NCBI GenBank assembly: GCA_017394885.1 | Contig: JAFPWO010000010.1 | Coordinates: forward strand, 62,001-126,000 | DNA from: Lachnospiraceae bacterium | Lineage (GTDB): Bacteria; Bacillota; Clostridia; Lachnospirales; Lachnospiraceae | Length of the DNA: 64,000 nucleotides | Direction: 5' to 3' | Shown here: positions 33,458-42,240 of the stretch, in pieces | Layout: each line of letters begins with the position of its first letter | Numbering within the stretch: the stretch's first letter is position 1 | Made by a program: the position numbers and the translations under genes | Notes under the pieces: generated by a model | Database searches by the model: none | Seen by the model: only the letters and a program-made list of their open reading frames with translations | What the model was told of the DNA's origin: nothing

Positions 33458-33486
33458 ATTATACACTGTTTTGCCGAAAAGCTCAA
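33458..33486 (-). promoter_or_regulatory. Promoter of glmS
   Basis: Minus strand TTGAGC, 17-nt spacer, TATAAT, about 45 nt before the glmS start codon. A small CCGC-TTC-GCGG stem lies in the leader. Confidence 0.75.
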
Positions 33487-33501
33487 CCGGGATTATTCCG
33501 G

Positions 33502-35025
33502 TTACTCTTCCAATGTCACCCTGCCCAGATGATAGAACATCGCCAGGTGTTCGTTCTTGAAATTCGCCGGGTCCGTCGTGATCTCCGAATGGACCAGTGC
33601 CTCCGGATAGGCCGACAGCGCCTTTACCGTGACCTCGGCGCCTTCCGGCTGCGCGGCGAGGAAGGCGGCGCGCTCGTTCATTTCCGCATCATACCGGGCG
33701 GCTTCCTTCGTCACCAGCGAATAGGCGGCATTCACCGAAAGCGGCTGGAGAGAGAAGGCCGCGCCGCCGGATTCCTTCTCCGACACCCGGCAAAGGCCGA
33801 TGCAGCCCACCGCAAAGGCCAGGGCAACCAGCCACGCAAAGCGGCCGTAGCGGCCTTCCTTCTCCGTGATGCTCTCGCACAGCGCCGCAAAGCGCCCGCC
33901 GGCAAAGCGGCGGTGGACCCAGCCCAGAATATAGGTCAGGTTGAAGCCGATAAAAAGGTAGGCGTTAAAATAAATGATATTGCTCATGCGGTACGGCATG
34001 CGCAGGCCCTGCGCGTAAAAGAGAGCCGTGCCCTGCGAGCAGTAGATCCCGAAGGTAAAGAGCAGGACCAGCAGCGGATACCGGAAGCGGTACACCGTTT
34101 TGGACGCCAGCCGGTACAGGCCGGGCGTCAGCCCCAGCCACATAAGCAGCACCGGGACGTTCAGCCCGTTGGCCAGCGAGTACCCGCCGTAGGCAAAGGA
34201 ATAGATCAGGGCTTTGACCACGCCGCTGGACGGCCCGCTCACGCTCTGGCGGATCGCATTGCCCGGCGCGATCACGCTCAGCAGCAGGGCCGCGATCTCC
34301 GCCAGCGCGATCAGCAGGACCGGCCATGCCGATCTTCTCTTCCGGATAAACAGCCAGATGCACAGACACCCCAGCAGCACCGCGGAATACAGCGCCGTGC
34401 TGTAGTTTCCGCCGCCCACCAGATAGGCAAAGGGCAGGGCGCAGGCGGCGGCCGCGATCCGGCTGCCCCTTCTTTCCGCCATGACCGCGATGATGACCAG
34501 GCTGTAAAGGATCAGGCTCAGCGAGAAGAAAAACGTGTAGTAGATCCCGCCGTTAAACCAGTAGAAAGAGTCGGACGGCCGGTAGGTAAACTGGAGCGCG
34601 CAGAAAGTGACGACCAGCGCGAGGATCAGACTGCTGCGCCGCTCGGCTTCCAGCAGGTACCGCGCCGCCGTGCGGACAAAGATCAGCATGGCCGCGATGA
34701 AGGAAGTCAGCAGGATGAACGCCGCCGCGGGATAGGCACTTTCCCCGAAGATCCCCGGCTGCAGGCGCATCAGGAAGATGGCCGCAAAATTCCCCTGCCA
34801 GGTCTGATAGGAGTCCTTCATCAGCCGCCAGGATTCCTTCACCACCGCGCCGAAGCTGTGCGTTTCTGTCCAGACGGCCGCCGTCTCCACGCCGTAGTAA
34901 TAATCGTCCACGCTCGGGTGCGCCTTCATTCCCAGAAGGTACAGCGGGATCAGGGAAATCAGAAACACGAGCAGCAGCAAAAGCACACCCTGCTTCTTCA
35001 TTTTTTCACACAGCGTTCTTTTCAT
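33502..35025 (-). CDS. DUF6056 polytopic membrane protein
   Basis: Membrane protein of 507 aa with about 11 hydrophobic segments, recognised as DUF6056. The first extracellular loop carries HPSVDDYYYGVE, with Asp-Asp just after the first helix, resembling the catalytic aspartates of GT-C type lipid-linked glycosyltransferases. A second loop contains TYRPSDSFYWFNGGIYY. This suggests, but does not prove, transfer of sugars from polyprenyl phosphates to wall or surface glycans. It lies 24 nt after tsaD and before glmS on the same strand. Confidence 0.75.
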   Translation of the reverse strand: MKRTLCEKMKKQGVLLLLLVFLISLIPLYLLGMKAHPSVDDYYYGVETAAVWTETHSFGAVVKESWRLMKDSYQTWQGNFAAIFLMRLQPGIFGESAYPAAAFILLTSFIAAMLIFVRTAARYLLEAERRSSLILALVVTFCALQFTYRPSDSFYWFNGGIYYTFFFSLSLILYSLVIIAVMAERRGSRIAAAACALPFAYLVGGGNYSTALYSAVLLGCLCIWLFIRKRRSAWPVLLIALAEIAALLLSVIAPGNAIRQSVSGPSSGVVKALIYSFAYGGYSLANGLNVPVLLMWLGLTPGLYRLASKTVYRFRYPLLVLLFTFGIYCSQGTALFYAQGLRMPYRMSNIIYFNAYLFIGFNLTYILGWVHRRFAGGRFAALCESITEKEGRYGRFAWLVALAFAVGCIGLCRVSEKESGGAAFSLQPLSVNAAYSLVTKEAARYDAEMNERAAFLAAQPEGAEVTVKALSAYPEALVHSEITTDPANFKNEHLAMFYHLGRVTLEE

Positions 35026-35049
35026 CTTTCCACTCTTTCCGAAACGCTT

Positions 35050-36060
35050 TTACAGTTCCAGATACGGGACGGCGTTTAAATCCCAGCCGGCCCGCTCGCC
35101 CTTTATAAATCGATAATAGCCGGCCGCGCCGATCATGGCCGCGTTGTCCGTGCATAAAAGCGGGGACGGGCAGTACAGCCGTATCCCCTCCTGCGCGCAG
35201 GCAGCCTCCAGAGCGCTCCGAAGCGCGCCGTTTGCCGCCACGCCGCCGGCCAGCACCAGTTTGTTTTCTTTTCTTTCCCGCACCGCATGGACCGCGCGGC
35301 TCACGAGGACGTCCACCACCGCAGCCTGGAAGGAGGCGGCCACGTCGGCCTGCGAGACTTCCTCTCCGGTCATTTCCGCATGGTTCAGATAGTTTAAGAC
35401 CGCGGATTTCATGCCGCTGAAGGTAAAATCGTACGGTGCTTCGTCGACTTTCCCGCGGGGAAAATGGATCGCCTGCGGATCGCCTTCCCGGGCCGCCTTC
35501 TCGATCTTGGGACCGCCGGGGTAGCCCAGGCCGATCGCGCGGGCCACTTTATCGAAGGCCTCTCCGGCCGCGTCATCCCGGGTCCGGCCGAGGATCTCGA
35601 ACACCCCGTAATCGCGCATATACGCCAGATTCGTGTGGCCGCCGGACACGATCAGGCACAGGAAAGGCGGCGCAAGATCCGGATGCTCCAGGAAATTTGC
35701 GCAGACGTGGCCTTCGATATGATGCACGCCCACAAGCGGCTTCTTCGCCGCAAAAGCGAGGGCTTTGGCCTCCGCAACGCCGACCAGCAGCGCGCCGACC
35801 AGGCCGGGCCCATAGGTGACCGCGACCGCGTCGATCTCTTCGAGGCAGGTCCCGGCTTCAGCCAGCGCCGCCTCGATCACCGGATTGATGGCTTCGATAT
35901 GCATGCGGGAAGCCAGCTCCGGGACGACCCCGCCGTAGAGCGTATGCCGCTCGATCTGCGAGGAGATGATATTGCTGCGGATCACCCGGCCGTTCGTGAC
36001 AACGGCCGCCGCGGTCTCATCGCAGGAGCTTTCGATTGCCAGAATGTTGATATCGCTCAA
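35050..36060 (-). CDS. tsaD: tRNA N6-threonylcarbamoyltransferase TsaD
   Basis: Protein of 336 aa, the Kae1/Qri7/TsaD family. It transfers threonylcarbamoyl to A37 of tRNAs that read ANN codons, with TsaB and TsaE. Metal-binding HHIEGH (about 110-115), the nucleotide motifs SGGHT and GGVAAN, and the N-terminal [13 protein letters not shown] are all present. The gene starts 12 nt after rnz and stands in the tsaE-tsaB-rimI-rnz-tsaD order. Essential in most bacteria. Confidence 0.97.
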   Translation of the reverse strand: MSDINILAIESSCDETAAAVVTNGRVIRSNIISSQIERHTLYGGVVPELASRMHIEAINPVIEAALAEAGTCLEEIDAVAVTYGPGLVGALLVGVAEAKALAFAAKKPLVGVHHIEGHVCANFLEHPDLAPPFLCLIVSGGHTNLAYMRDYGVFEILGRTRDDAAGEAFDKVARAIGLGYPGGPKIEKAAREGDPQAIHFPRGKVDEAPYDFTFSGMKSAVLNYLNHAEMTGEEVSQADVAASFQAAVVDVLVSRAVHAVRERKENKLVLAGGVAANGALRSALEAACAQEGIRLYCPSPLLCTDNAAMIGAAGYYRFIKGERAGWDLNAVPYLEL

Positions 36061-36072
36061 AACTGTTTCCTT

Positions 36073-36984
36073 CTACTCTTCTTCAAAATTCAGCGTCACG
36101 CTCTTCCCGTCCGTACCGACGTACGTCTCCGGGAAGATCTCCCGCGCCACGTCCAGAAACTCCTCCGGATGATTTAAGGCCGGGCTGAAATGCGTCAGCC
36201 ACAGTTCCCGGGCGCCGGCCGCCTTCGCCAGCTGCGCCGCCTCCGCAAAGCTCATATGCTTATGCTCCGCGGCCCGCTGCTCCGAGCCGCGCTCGCCGTA
36301 CATGCCCTCGCAGATGAAAAGGTCCGCGCCTTCCGCGCCTTCCGCGATGGCCGCCGTCGGGCGGGAATCCGTGCAATAGGTGACTTTGAGGCCTTTTCTC
36401 GGCGGGCCCAGGACCATTTCGGGATAGTAGGTCTCTCCCTCATAGTCTACGGTTTCGCCCTTCTGCAGGCGGTTCCAAAACTGCACCGGCAGCCCGAGGG
36501 CCTGCGCCTTTTCGACCTGGAAGCGGCCGATGCGGGGGATCTCGATGCTGTAGCCGTAGCAGGGGATCGCGTGCCTGGCCCGGAAGGCTGTGATCTCAAA
36601 AGCCCCGAGCCTCATGCGCTCCAAGCCTTCCGAAAGCTCCACGAACTCCAGCGCAAACGGAAGGTCCGGCGCAATGATCCGCAGGCTCTCCACCACCTTG
36701 CGCAGCCCCCGCGGGCCGGCGATGACCACCGGCTCCGTCCGGTCCGAATTGCTCATGGAAAGAAGCAGCCCGACGAGGCCGCTGATATGATCCGCATGGA
36801 AGTGCGTGATCAGGATATAATCGATGGGCTTGAAGCTCCAGCCCCGGCGGCGCAGCGCGATCTGCGTGCCCTCGCCGCAGTCGATCAGCAGCTGGGAGCC
36901 TTCATGGCGCACCAGCAGTGCGGTCAGATGCCGGTAGGGCAGCGGCATCATCCCGCCGGTCCCCACAAGACAAACATCCAGCAT
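36073..36984 (-). CDS. rnz: Ribonuclease Z (tRNA 3' endonuclease)
   Basis: Protein of 303 aa of the beta-lactamase fold that trims the 3' end of tRNA precursors lacking an encoded CCA. The start MLDVCLVGTGGMMPLP is conserved in the family and has AAGGAG upstream. Zinc ligands are in THFHADHISG (about 60-69), and the distal TYCTDSRPT and LWLTHFSPAL segments fit. The gene overlaps rimI by 83 nt at its 5' end, which is unusual. Confidence 0.93.
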   Translation of the reverse strand: MLDVCLVGTGGMMPLPYRHLTALLVRHEGSQLLIDCGEGTQIALRRRGWSFKPIDYILITHFHADHISGLVGLLLSMSNSDRTEPVVIAGPRGLRKVVESLRIIAPDLPFALEFVELSEGLERMRLGAFEITAFRARHAIPCYGYSIEIPRIGRFQVEKAQALGLPVQFWNRLQKGETVDYEGETYYPEMVLGPPRKGLKVTYCTDSRPTAAIAEGAEGADLFICEGMYGERGSEQRAAEHKHMSFAEAAQLAKAAGARELWLTHFSPALNHPEEFLDVAREIFPETYVGTDGKSVTLNFEEE

Positions 36985-37435
36985 GGTCTGCGGCTCCTTT
37001 CTCCGATAAGTACATCATCAGGTATCCGTCTTCCGGCGGATCCGTGTAGTAGTTTTTATTGCGCGTCACGACCCTGAATCCGGTCTTTTCATACAGCCGG
37101 CGCGCGGCGGCATTGCCGCAGCGGACGTCCAGCCGCCAGAGCCGGACCTTTTCGTTCTCGCGGAGCATCCGCGCAAGCAGCGCTTCCCCGATGCCCAGCC
37201 TTCTTGCATCCGGGGACACTGCCAGGTTTACCAGCTCCCCTTCATCCGCCGCGGTCTGCGCGAAGAGATACCCCGCAAGCTGTCCGTCCTTTTCCGCGGC
37301 CAGAGCATACTGCCAGGGCGAACCGAAGCCCTCCGCGAGCCCCTTTTCGGACCAGGGATCCGGAAAGCAGCACTTCTCAATATCCCAGGCCGGCGCCGCA
37401 TCTTCCGCCGCAAAGGGACGCAGCCGCACCGTCAT
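36902..37435 (-). CDS. rimI: Ribosomal protein S18 alanine N-acetyltransferase
   Basis: GNAT acetyltransferase of 177 aa. It begins MTVRLRPFAAEDAAPAWDIEKCCFPDPWSEK, with the acetyl-CoA motif PDARRLGIGEALLARML and the C-terminal AARRLYEKTGF...NYYTDPPEDGYLMMY, all typical of RimI. Normal RimI ends near residue 150; here about 27 further codons run on into rnz in another frame, with Cys and Arg-Asp-rich sequence that has no family match, so the tail is probably a lost stop codon. The start overlaps the tsaB stop (ATGA). The close link with tsaB and tsaD is common. Confidence 0.88.
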   Translation of the reverse strand: MTVRLRPFAAEDAAPAWDIEKCCFPDPWSEKGLAEGFGSPWQYALAAEKDGQLAGYLFAQTAADEGELVNLAVSPDARRLGIGEALLARMLRENEKVRLWRLDVRCGNAAARRLYEKTGFRVVTRNKNYYTDPPEDGYLMMYLSEKGAADHAGCLSCGDRRDDAAALPASDRTAGAP

Positions 37436-38151
37436 GTCCGAACCTCCGGGCCGAGCCGCGCGATCCGCTCGCGCTCCGCCTGCGAGATGCGGAAATACAA
37501 CGGGGCAAAGGCCGCCGCATCCACGGTCTCCCCGCGGCGCAGCTTTTCCAACCCGAGAGATGCGACCGCAGCCGCCCGCTGGCGGCTCACGTGCGGCGGA
37601 GCAAAGACGGCCTGCTCTCCCAGCACCTGCGTGATCACATCCCGGAACACGGGCACGCCGTCCCCGAGGAACACTGTCCTTTCTCCTCTTTCGCGGATGA
37701 TCTCCAGGAACTCCCGTGTATCCGCCGCGCATCCCGGATGCCGCACCGTGAAATTCATATTTTCATCAAAAGCGTACAGCCCGGTGTAGATCTGGCCGCG
37801 GCGGGCGTCCATCATCGGGCAGATAAGCAGCCGGCAGCCGTAGAGGCTGTAGGCCATTGCGTCCAGCGTTGGGACCGCGACGAGCGGCTTTTTTAACGCC
37901 AGGCCCAGCCCTTTGGCCGTCGCCGCCCCGATCCGCAGCCCGGTAAAGGACCCGGGCCCGGAAGCCACGGCGATCGCATCCACCTCGGAAAGCTCCTGCT
38001 CCGTCAGGCGGCAGATCTCCGCCAGCTGCGGCAGCAGGCTCTGCGAATGCGTGATCTTATAATTGATGGTCGATTCCGCGATGACCGTCTGCTCGTCGAG
38101 CACGGCCACCGAGGCCACCACCGAAGCGCTTTCGATTCCGATCAGTTTCAT
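37432..38151 (-). CDS. tsaB: tRNA threonylcarbamoyladenosine protein TsaB
   Basis: Protein of 239 aa, a non-catalytic TsaD paralogue that dimerises with it and stabilises the modification complex. It begins MKLIGIESASVVASVAVLD and contains VASGPGSFTGLRIGAATAKGLG (about 64-85) and PMMDARRGQIYTGLY, all family blocks. The start at 38151 overlaps the tsaE stop codon; the end overlaps rimI. A longer upstream reading without a ribosome site was discarded. Confidence 0.95.
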   Translation of the reverse strand: MKLIGIESASVVASVAVLDEQTVIAESTINYKITHSQSLLPQLAEICRLTEQELSEVDAIAVASGPGSFTGLRIGAATAKGLGLALKKPLVAVPTLDAMAYSLYGCRLLICPMMDARRGQIYTGLYAFDENMNFTVRHPGCAADTREFLEIIRERGERTVFLGDGVPVFRDVITQVLGEQAVFAPPHVSRQRAAAVASLGLEKLRRGETVDAAAFAPLYFRISQAERERIARLGPEVRT

Positions 38152-38585
38152 GCTTCCTCCCGGCTGAGCGTGATCAGGCGGTAGTCCGTCCCGCGGGACA
38201 GATCCTTGCGGATCTCCACGGTGACCGTGCCCCGGGGCAGCAGCCCTCGGATGCGGTCGCTCCACTCGATCAGGCACACGCCGTCTCCGTCCAGATATTC
38301 ACAGCCGCCGATCGCCTCGAATTCATCTTCGTCTTCGAGCCGGTACGCGTCCATGTGGTAAAAAGGCAGACGCCCGCCCTCATAGATCTGCAGGATCGTA
38401 AAAGTCGGGCTGTTGACGGGGCCGCGGATCCCGAGGCCGGCGGCAAAGCCCTGGGAAAAAACCGTTTTTCCCACGCCTAAATCGCCGGTCAGGGCATACA
38501 CCTCACCGGCCGCCGCTTCTTTTCCGCACTGTTCGCCGAGCGCACGCGTTTCCGCCGCGCTGAAGCTTTCGATCTGCCTCTGCAT
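38148..38585 (-). CDS. tsaE: tRNA threonylcarbamoyladenosine protein TsaE
   Basis: P-loop ATPase of 145 aa that powers the TsaD-TsaB complex. Walker A is TGDLGVGKT (residues 33-41), preceded by the TRALGEQ helix; the Walker-B-like VCLIEWSDRI follows near 111. Start after CAGGAAT. The 4-nt overlap with tsaB shows translational coupling, and the gene lies 31 nt downstream of the nucleotidyltransferase. Confidence 0.95.
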   Translation of the reverse strand: MQRQIESFSAAETRALGEQCGKEAAAGEVYALTGDLGVGKTVFSQGFAAGLGIRGPVNSPTFTILQIYEGGRLPFYHMDAYRLEDEDEFEAIGGCEYLDGDGVCLIEWSDRIRGLLPRGTVTVEIRKDLSRGTDYRLITLSREEA

Positions 38586-38616
38586 AGTCAGATTCCTGCC
38601 GGCAATGCGCTGCGGC

Positions 38617-39546
38617 TTACGGAAAAAGCGGGGACGGATACGTCCCGTTCTCCGCCATCTTCGCAAACTCGCCGGCCACGAACTCACGGTCCGGGGCATA
38701 GGTGATCCCGAACCAGGTATCGGGCGTCGGCAGCACGTCCACCGTGGCCCTGCCGGCTTTTAACATCCCGTCCACGATCGTCGGCAGCAGGTACTCCGCC
38801 TTGAGGGGGTCATGGGCCATGGCGTCGGCCAGGAAAGGCCGAAAACCGCTTTCCAGCTCGGTCAGGATATCCTCGGAAAAGCCCCAGAAATTCATGGAAA
38901 CGAGGCCCTCTGGATCGATCTCCACGCTTTCCCCGTCAAAGCTTCCCGTCACCCGTCCGTCTTCGCGCCGCGCGATGCCCTTGGTCTCGTGGACCTCAGT
39001 CAGACGCCCCTGCGCATCCTGCAGGCAGACGCCGCGGGTCACTTCCCCGTTGTCGCTTAAGGTATTCTTGACCACAAAGCCGGCCATGGCGAAGCGGGAC
39101 GGCTTTTCCGGCTCCTCGGGCAGCGCCGCGAGGAAATCATAGATAATGCGGAACGCGGTCTTGCCGTAGTAGTCGTCCGCATTGATGACCGCGAACGGCG
39201 CGTCGATCTCATTCTTCGCGGCCAGGATCGCGTGGCCCGTCCCCCAGGGTTTGCTGCGCTCCGCCGGGCAGATGAAGCCCTCCGGCAGCGCGCTGATCTC
39301 CTGATAGGCATAGCGCACGTTCATGACCTTTTCGATGCGCCTTCCGATAATCTCTTTAAAATCCTTTTCCAGTGACTTGCGGATGATAAAAACGACGGTC
39401 TCGAAGCCCGCTTCCCGCGCATCATACAGAGAATAGTCCAGAATGATCTCGCCGGAAGGGCCGACGGCGGCCAGCTGCTTGATCCCTTTGCCGTAGCGGC
39501 TGCCGATCCCGGCTGCCATAATCACTAAAATCGGTTTCTTTGCCAT
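38617..39546 (-). CDS. Sugar nucleotidyltransferase family protein
   Basis: Protein of 309 aa with the NTP-transferase fold. The N-terminal signature VIMAAGIGSRYGKGIKQLAAVG (about 8-29) is the GxGxR-x-K loop for nucleotide binding, and INADDYYGKTAF (about 120-131) has the metal-binding aspartates. It probably activates a sugar phosphate, UTP- or CTP-dependent, but the exact sugar cannot be told. The start has AAGGAG upstream. It is first in the leftward cluster toward tsaE; the pair with tRNA modification genes is likely only positional. Confidence 0.82.
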   Translation of the reverse strand: MAKKPILVIMAAGIGSRYGKGIKQLAAVGPSGEIILDYSLYDAREAGFETVVFIIRKSLEKDFKEIIGRRIEKVMNVRYAYQEISALPEGFICPAERSKPWGTGHAILAAKNEIDAPFAVINADDYYGKTAFRIIYDFLAALPEEPEKPSRFAMAGFVVKNTLSDNGEVTRGVCLQDAQGRLTEVHETKGIARREDGRVTGSFDGESVEIDPEGLVSMNFWGFSEDILTELESGFRPFLADAMAHDPLKAEYLLPTIVDGMLKAGRATVDVLPTPDTWFGITYAPDREFVAGEFAKMAENGTYPSPLFP

Positions 39547-39700
39547 AGTATTCTCCTTAAGAATAATCGATGGCAGTATTATACACGATTTCCCGCAGGA
39601 TTTCCACTCTTTCTCGGAATCGTTCCGCGCAGCCGTTCTCCGCCTTTTTTCCGACGGTTTTCGCCTCTTTTTTTCTTACAGAAATAATGAGAAAAGGCGA

Positions 39701-39729
39701 TTGTTTTTTTTTGCGTCCCGCGGTATACT
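39701..39729 (+). promoter_or_regulatory. Promoter of the VanW gene
   Basis: TTGTTT, 17-nt spacer, TATACT, about 40 nt before the start codon. Confidence 0.65.
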
Positions 39730-39771
39730 AAACGTGGTATGTGATTTTTACTTTTTAGAGGAGAACACCCC

Positions 39772-42174
39772 ATGAAATATATTCGCAGACTTACTTATCT
39801 TTTAGCCGCCCTGCTCCTGGCGGCAAGCCTGGGCGGACTGAGCGCGCAGGCGGCCGATGATGATTCGAAGATCGCCGACGGCGTCTGGCTGGGCGACGTC
39901 GACTTAAGCGGCATGTCCCTGGTGGAAGCCGGCCGGGCCATGGAAGACTATTTCAAGGATCTCATGACCAAGGAACTCACCATCCACGTCTATGAAGACC
40001 TCTCTGAGGACGAACCGGAAGGGGAGCAGGAAACCGAAGCCGAGACCGAAGAAGAGACCGAAGCCCAGACCAGCGATATCGCGCCGGAAAAGCCGACCGC
40101 GCCGGAAGAGACGGAAGCGGAGACCGAGGAGAATACCGACGGCAAGGGCGAACTGCTGTATACCCTGACCATCCCCATGTCCAAGGTCGGCCTGACCTGG
40201 TCCGTCAAGGATTCCCTGCTGCAGGCCGGCAGCATCGGCCAGAGCGGCAAGCTCGTCGAGCGCTATAAAATGCTCCAGGATATGAAGTACTCGCACGCGC
40301 AGCTGCCGCTGCAGATCAGCGTGGACGAGCAGTCGATCCGTGATTATATCGAAAACGTACTGGCCCCCGAGATCGACCGTGAGCCGGTGGAAGCCACCGC
40401 GGCCCTGCAGAACGGCAAGGTCATCGTGACCCGCATGGATTCCCCGGGCTTAAAGCTCAACCTCTCCGACGCGATCGACGCCGTTTACTACAGCTTTTCC
40501 GAAGGCATTCCCGCTTCCATGAGCTGCGACGCCACGGCCCGCGCGGTGCAGGCTAAGGTGAGGGCGTCCGAACTGGCGAAGATCAACAAAGTCATGGGCG
40601 AATTCTCGACCCGTTTCGACCGCGCTGAAAAAGAGCGCTCCGAAAACCTCGACCTGGCCTGCTCGATCGTGAGCGGGACCATCGTCCTGCCCGGCGAGAG
40701 CCTGTCCGTCGACACCGCCCTCGGCCCGCGCACCCCGGAGAACGGCTGGCAGGGCGCCGGTTCCTTCTATGAAGGCGACGTGATCGAGACCTACGGCGGC
40801 GGCATCTGCCAGTTCAGCACCACGCTGTACAATGCCGCACTGTTCGCGGAGCTTCAGATCGACCGCCGGCAGCCTCACTCCATGGTCGTTGCCTATGTGC
40901 CCTTCTCCCGCGACGCCGCCATCGACGCCGGCAACAAGGACATGGTCTTCACGAACAACACCGACGCGCCGATCTATATCGAATGCTTCACCTGGGAGCT
41001 GCACAATATCACCTGCCGGATCTACGGGCACGACACCCGTCCGTCCAACCGCAGCATCAAGTTCGAAACGACGACCGTGAAGCAGAAGACCTACGGCCCC
41101 GCCTACTATCTGCTGAACGATACGAATCCCGGCAAGTGCACGGTGGAAGGCTACATCCACGATGAAGTGGAATCCTACGTCACCAAGTACGTCCTCATCG
41201 ACGGCGTGGTCCAGGAAGACCAGACCGTGGAGATGATGAACCACGACGAATACATTCCTTCCCGCCAGAAGGTCTATGTGGGCAACAATATGTGCGGCCT
41301 GCAGGTCCTGGGCGGCTGGAACGATCAGAAGCTGTGCGACCGCTACGGCAACGAGCTTCTCATCAACAGCTACGGCGAACCGTTCTACAACGGTTCCAAC
41401 GGCTATCTGTTAAAGAAGGATTACCGGGTGGACGCCGACGGCTATGCGGTCCTGTGGGGCGGCAAGCCGGTGCCGGTCGACCCCGCTACGACCACGGCGA
41501 CGCCGACGACCGAGACCCCGACCCAGCCGGTCGAGACCACCGAAGCCCCGACCGCCGAGCCGACCGAACCGAGCGGCGAGGTGACGACCGAAGGCGATCC
41601 GGAGAACCAGGTGATCGTACCGAACATCATCGGGAAGTCTGTCAAGCAGGCTGCGGAATGGATCGACAATGCCGGCCTGAAGATCGCGTACTTCAACGGC
41701 GTCAAGCCGACCTGGGACGCGACGGTCACGGCCTGCAGCCCGGGCGAGGGCGAGCTGGTCCCGGCGCTGACGACCATCACCGTCACCTACTCGCCGGCCG
41801 AAGCACCGGCCACCGAAGCGCCGACGGAAGCCCCGACGACGACCGAAGCGCCGCCGCCTGAGACCACCGCGGCTCCGCCGCCTGAAACGACCGCGGCCCC
41901 GCCGCCCGAAACAACGGCCCCGCCTGCCACGCCTCCGGTCGAGCAGACTAACGTACCCTATGACAAGTTGATGGGCGCCGCGCTGTCCCTGGACGGTGCG
42001 AACGAGATCCTGACCGGCGTCGGTTTATGGGGCGAGCCGTATGTCGAAGGCGTGACTTCCGGAACGATCTCCGGGCTTTATATGAAGACGGAAGCGACCG
42101 GCTGGCAGTTCCAGCCAATCACTTCCGGCATCACGGTCCCGGTGGGAACCACGATCTTCCTGCAGTTTGAATAA
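39772..42174 (+). CDS. Secreted VanW/PASTA wall protein
   Basis: Protein of 800 aa. Signal peptide about 1-27 (cleaved near AQAAD). An acidic low-complexity insert (about 80-125, Glu and Thr) lies inside or before a peptidoglycan-binding_4 type domain (about 130-260). VanW domain about 273-400, with NKVMGEFSTRF and GGGICQFSTTLYNAAL. A G5-like segment about 430-500. A Thr/Pro/Glu-rich linker, a PASTA domain (about 611-675, VPNIIGKSVKQAAEWIDNAG), three PPPETTA repeats and a last domain of about 70 aa. The design points to binding of peptidoglycan stems at the cell wall. AGAGGAG lies upstream, and a strong terminator follows. Confidence 0.85.
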   Translation: MKYIRRLTYLLAALLLAASLGGLSAQAADDDSKIADGVWLGDVDLSGMSLVEAGRAMEDYFKDLMTKELTIHVYEDLSEDEPEGEQETEAETEEETEAQTSDIAPEKPTAPEETEAETEENTDGKGELLYTLTIPMSKVGLTWSVKDSLLQAGSIGQSGKLVERYKMLQDMKYSHAQLPLQISVDEQSIRDYIENVLAPEIDREPVEATAALQNGKVIVTRMDSPGLKLNLSDAIDAVYYSFSEGIPASMSCDATARAVQAKVRASELAKINKVMGEFSTRFDRAEKERSENLDLACSIVSGTIVLPGESLSVDTALGPRTPENGWQGAGSFYEGDVIETYGGGICQFSTTLYNAALFAELQIDRRQPHSMVVAYVPFSRDAAIDAGNKDMVFTNNTDAPIYIECFTWELHNITCRIYGHDTRPSNRSIKFETTTVKQKTYGPAYYLLNDTNPGKCTVEGYIHDEVESYVTKYVLIDGVVQEDQTVEMMNHDEYIPSRQKVYVGNNMCGLQVLGGWNDQKLCDRYGNELLINSYGEPFYNGSNGYLLKKDYRVDADGYAVLWGGKPVPVDPATTTATPTTETPTQPVETTEAPTAEPTEPSGEVTTEGDPENQVIVPNIIGKSVKQAAEWIDNAGLKIAYFNGVKPTWDATVTACSPGEGELVPALTTITVTYSPAEAPATEAPTEAPTTTEAPPPETTAAPPPETTAAPPPETTAPPATPPVEQTNVPYDKLMGAALSLDGANEILTGVGLWGEPYVEGVTSGTISGLYMKTEATGWQFQPITSGITVPVGTTIFLQFE
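41851..41922 (+). repeat. Three tandem 24-bp Pro/Thr coding repeats in the VanW gene
   Basis: Three units encoding PPPETTAA, PPPETTAA and PPPETTAP between the PASTA domain and the C-terminal domain. Wall-spanning linker; copy number may vary between strains. Confidence 0.8.
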
Positions 42175-42193
42175 ATATTCCGGAGACCCGGAG

Positions 42194-42230
42194 CAAAAAA
42201 ACGATGCGCTTTGCGGCGCATCGTTTTTTT
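42194..42230. terminator. Bidirectional terminator between the VanW and degV genes
   Basis: A-run, ACGATGCGC-TTTGCG-GCGCATCGT, then T-run; serves both convergent genes. Confidence 0.93.
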
Positions 42231-42240
42231 GCTCTTCGTG

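Noticed and set aside
33407..33501. Possible glmS ribozyme upstream of glmS
   Set aside because: Only 95 nt to the next gene and no ribozyme core was recognised; the gap is explained by a promoter and leader.
31655..35079. Long plus-strand reading frames (553 and 598 codons) over glmS and the DUF6056 gene
   Set aside because: Compositionally biased (His/Arg/Gln-rich) shadows. The minus-strand genes carry catalytic motifs and membrane segments.
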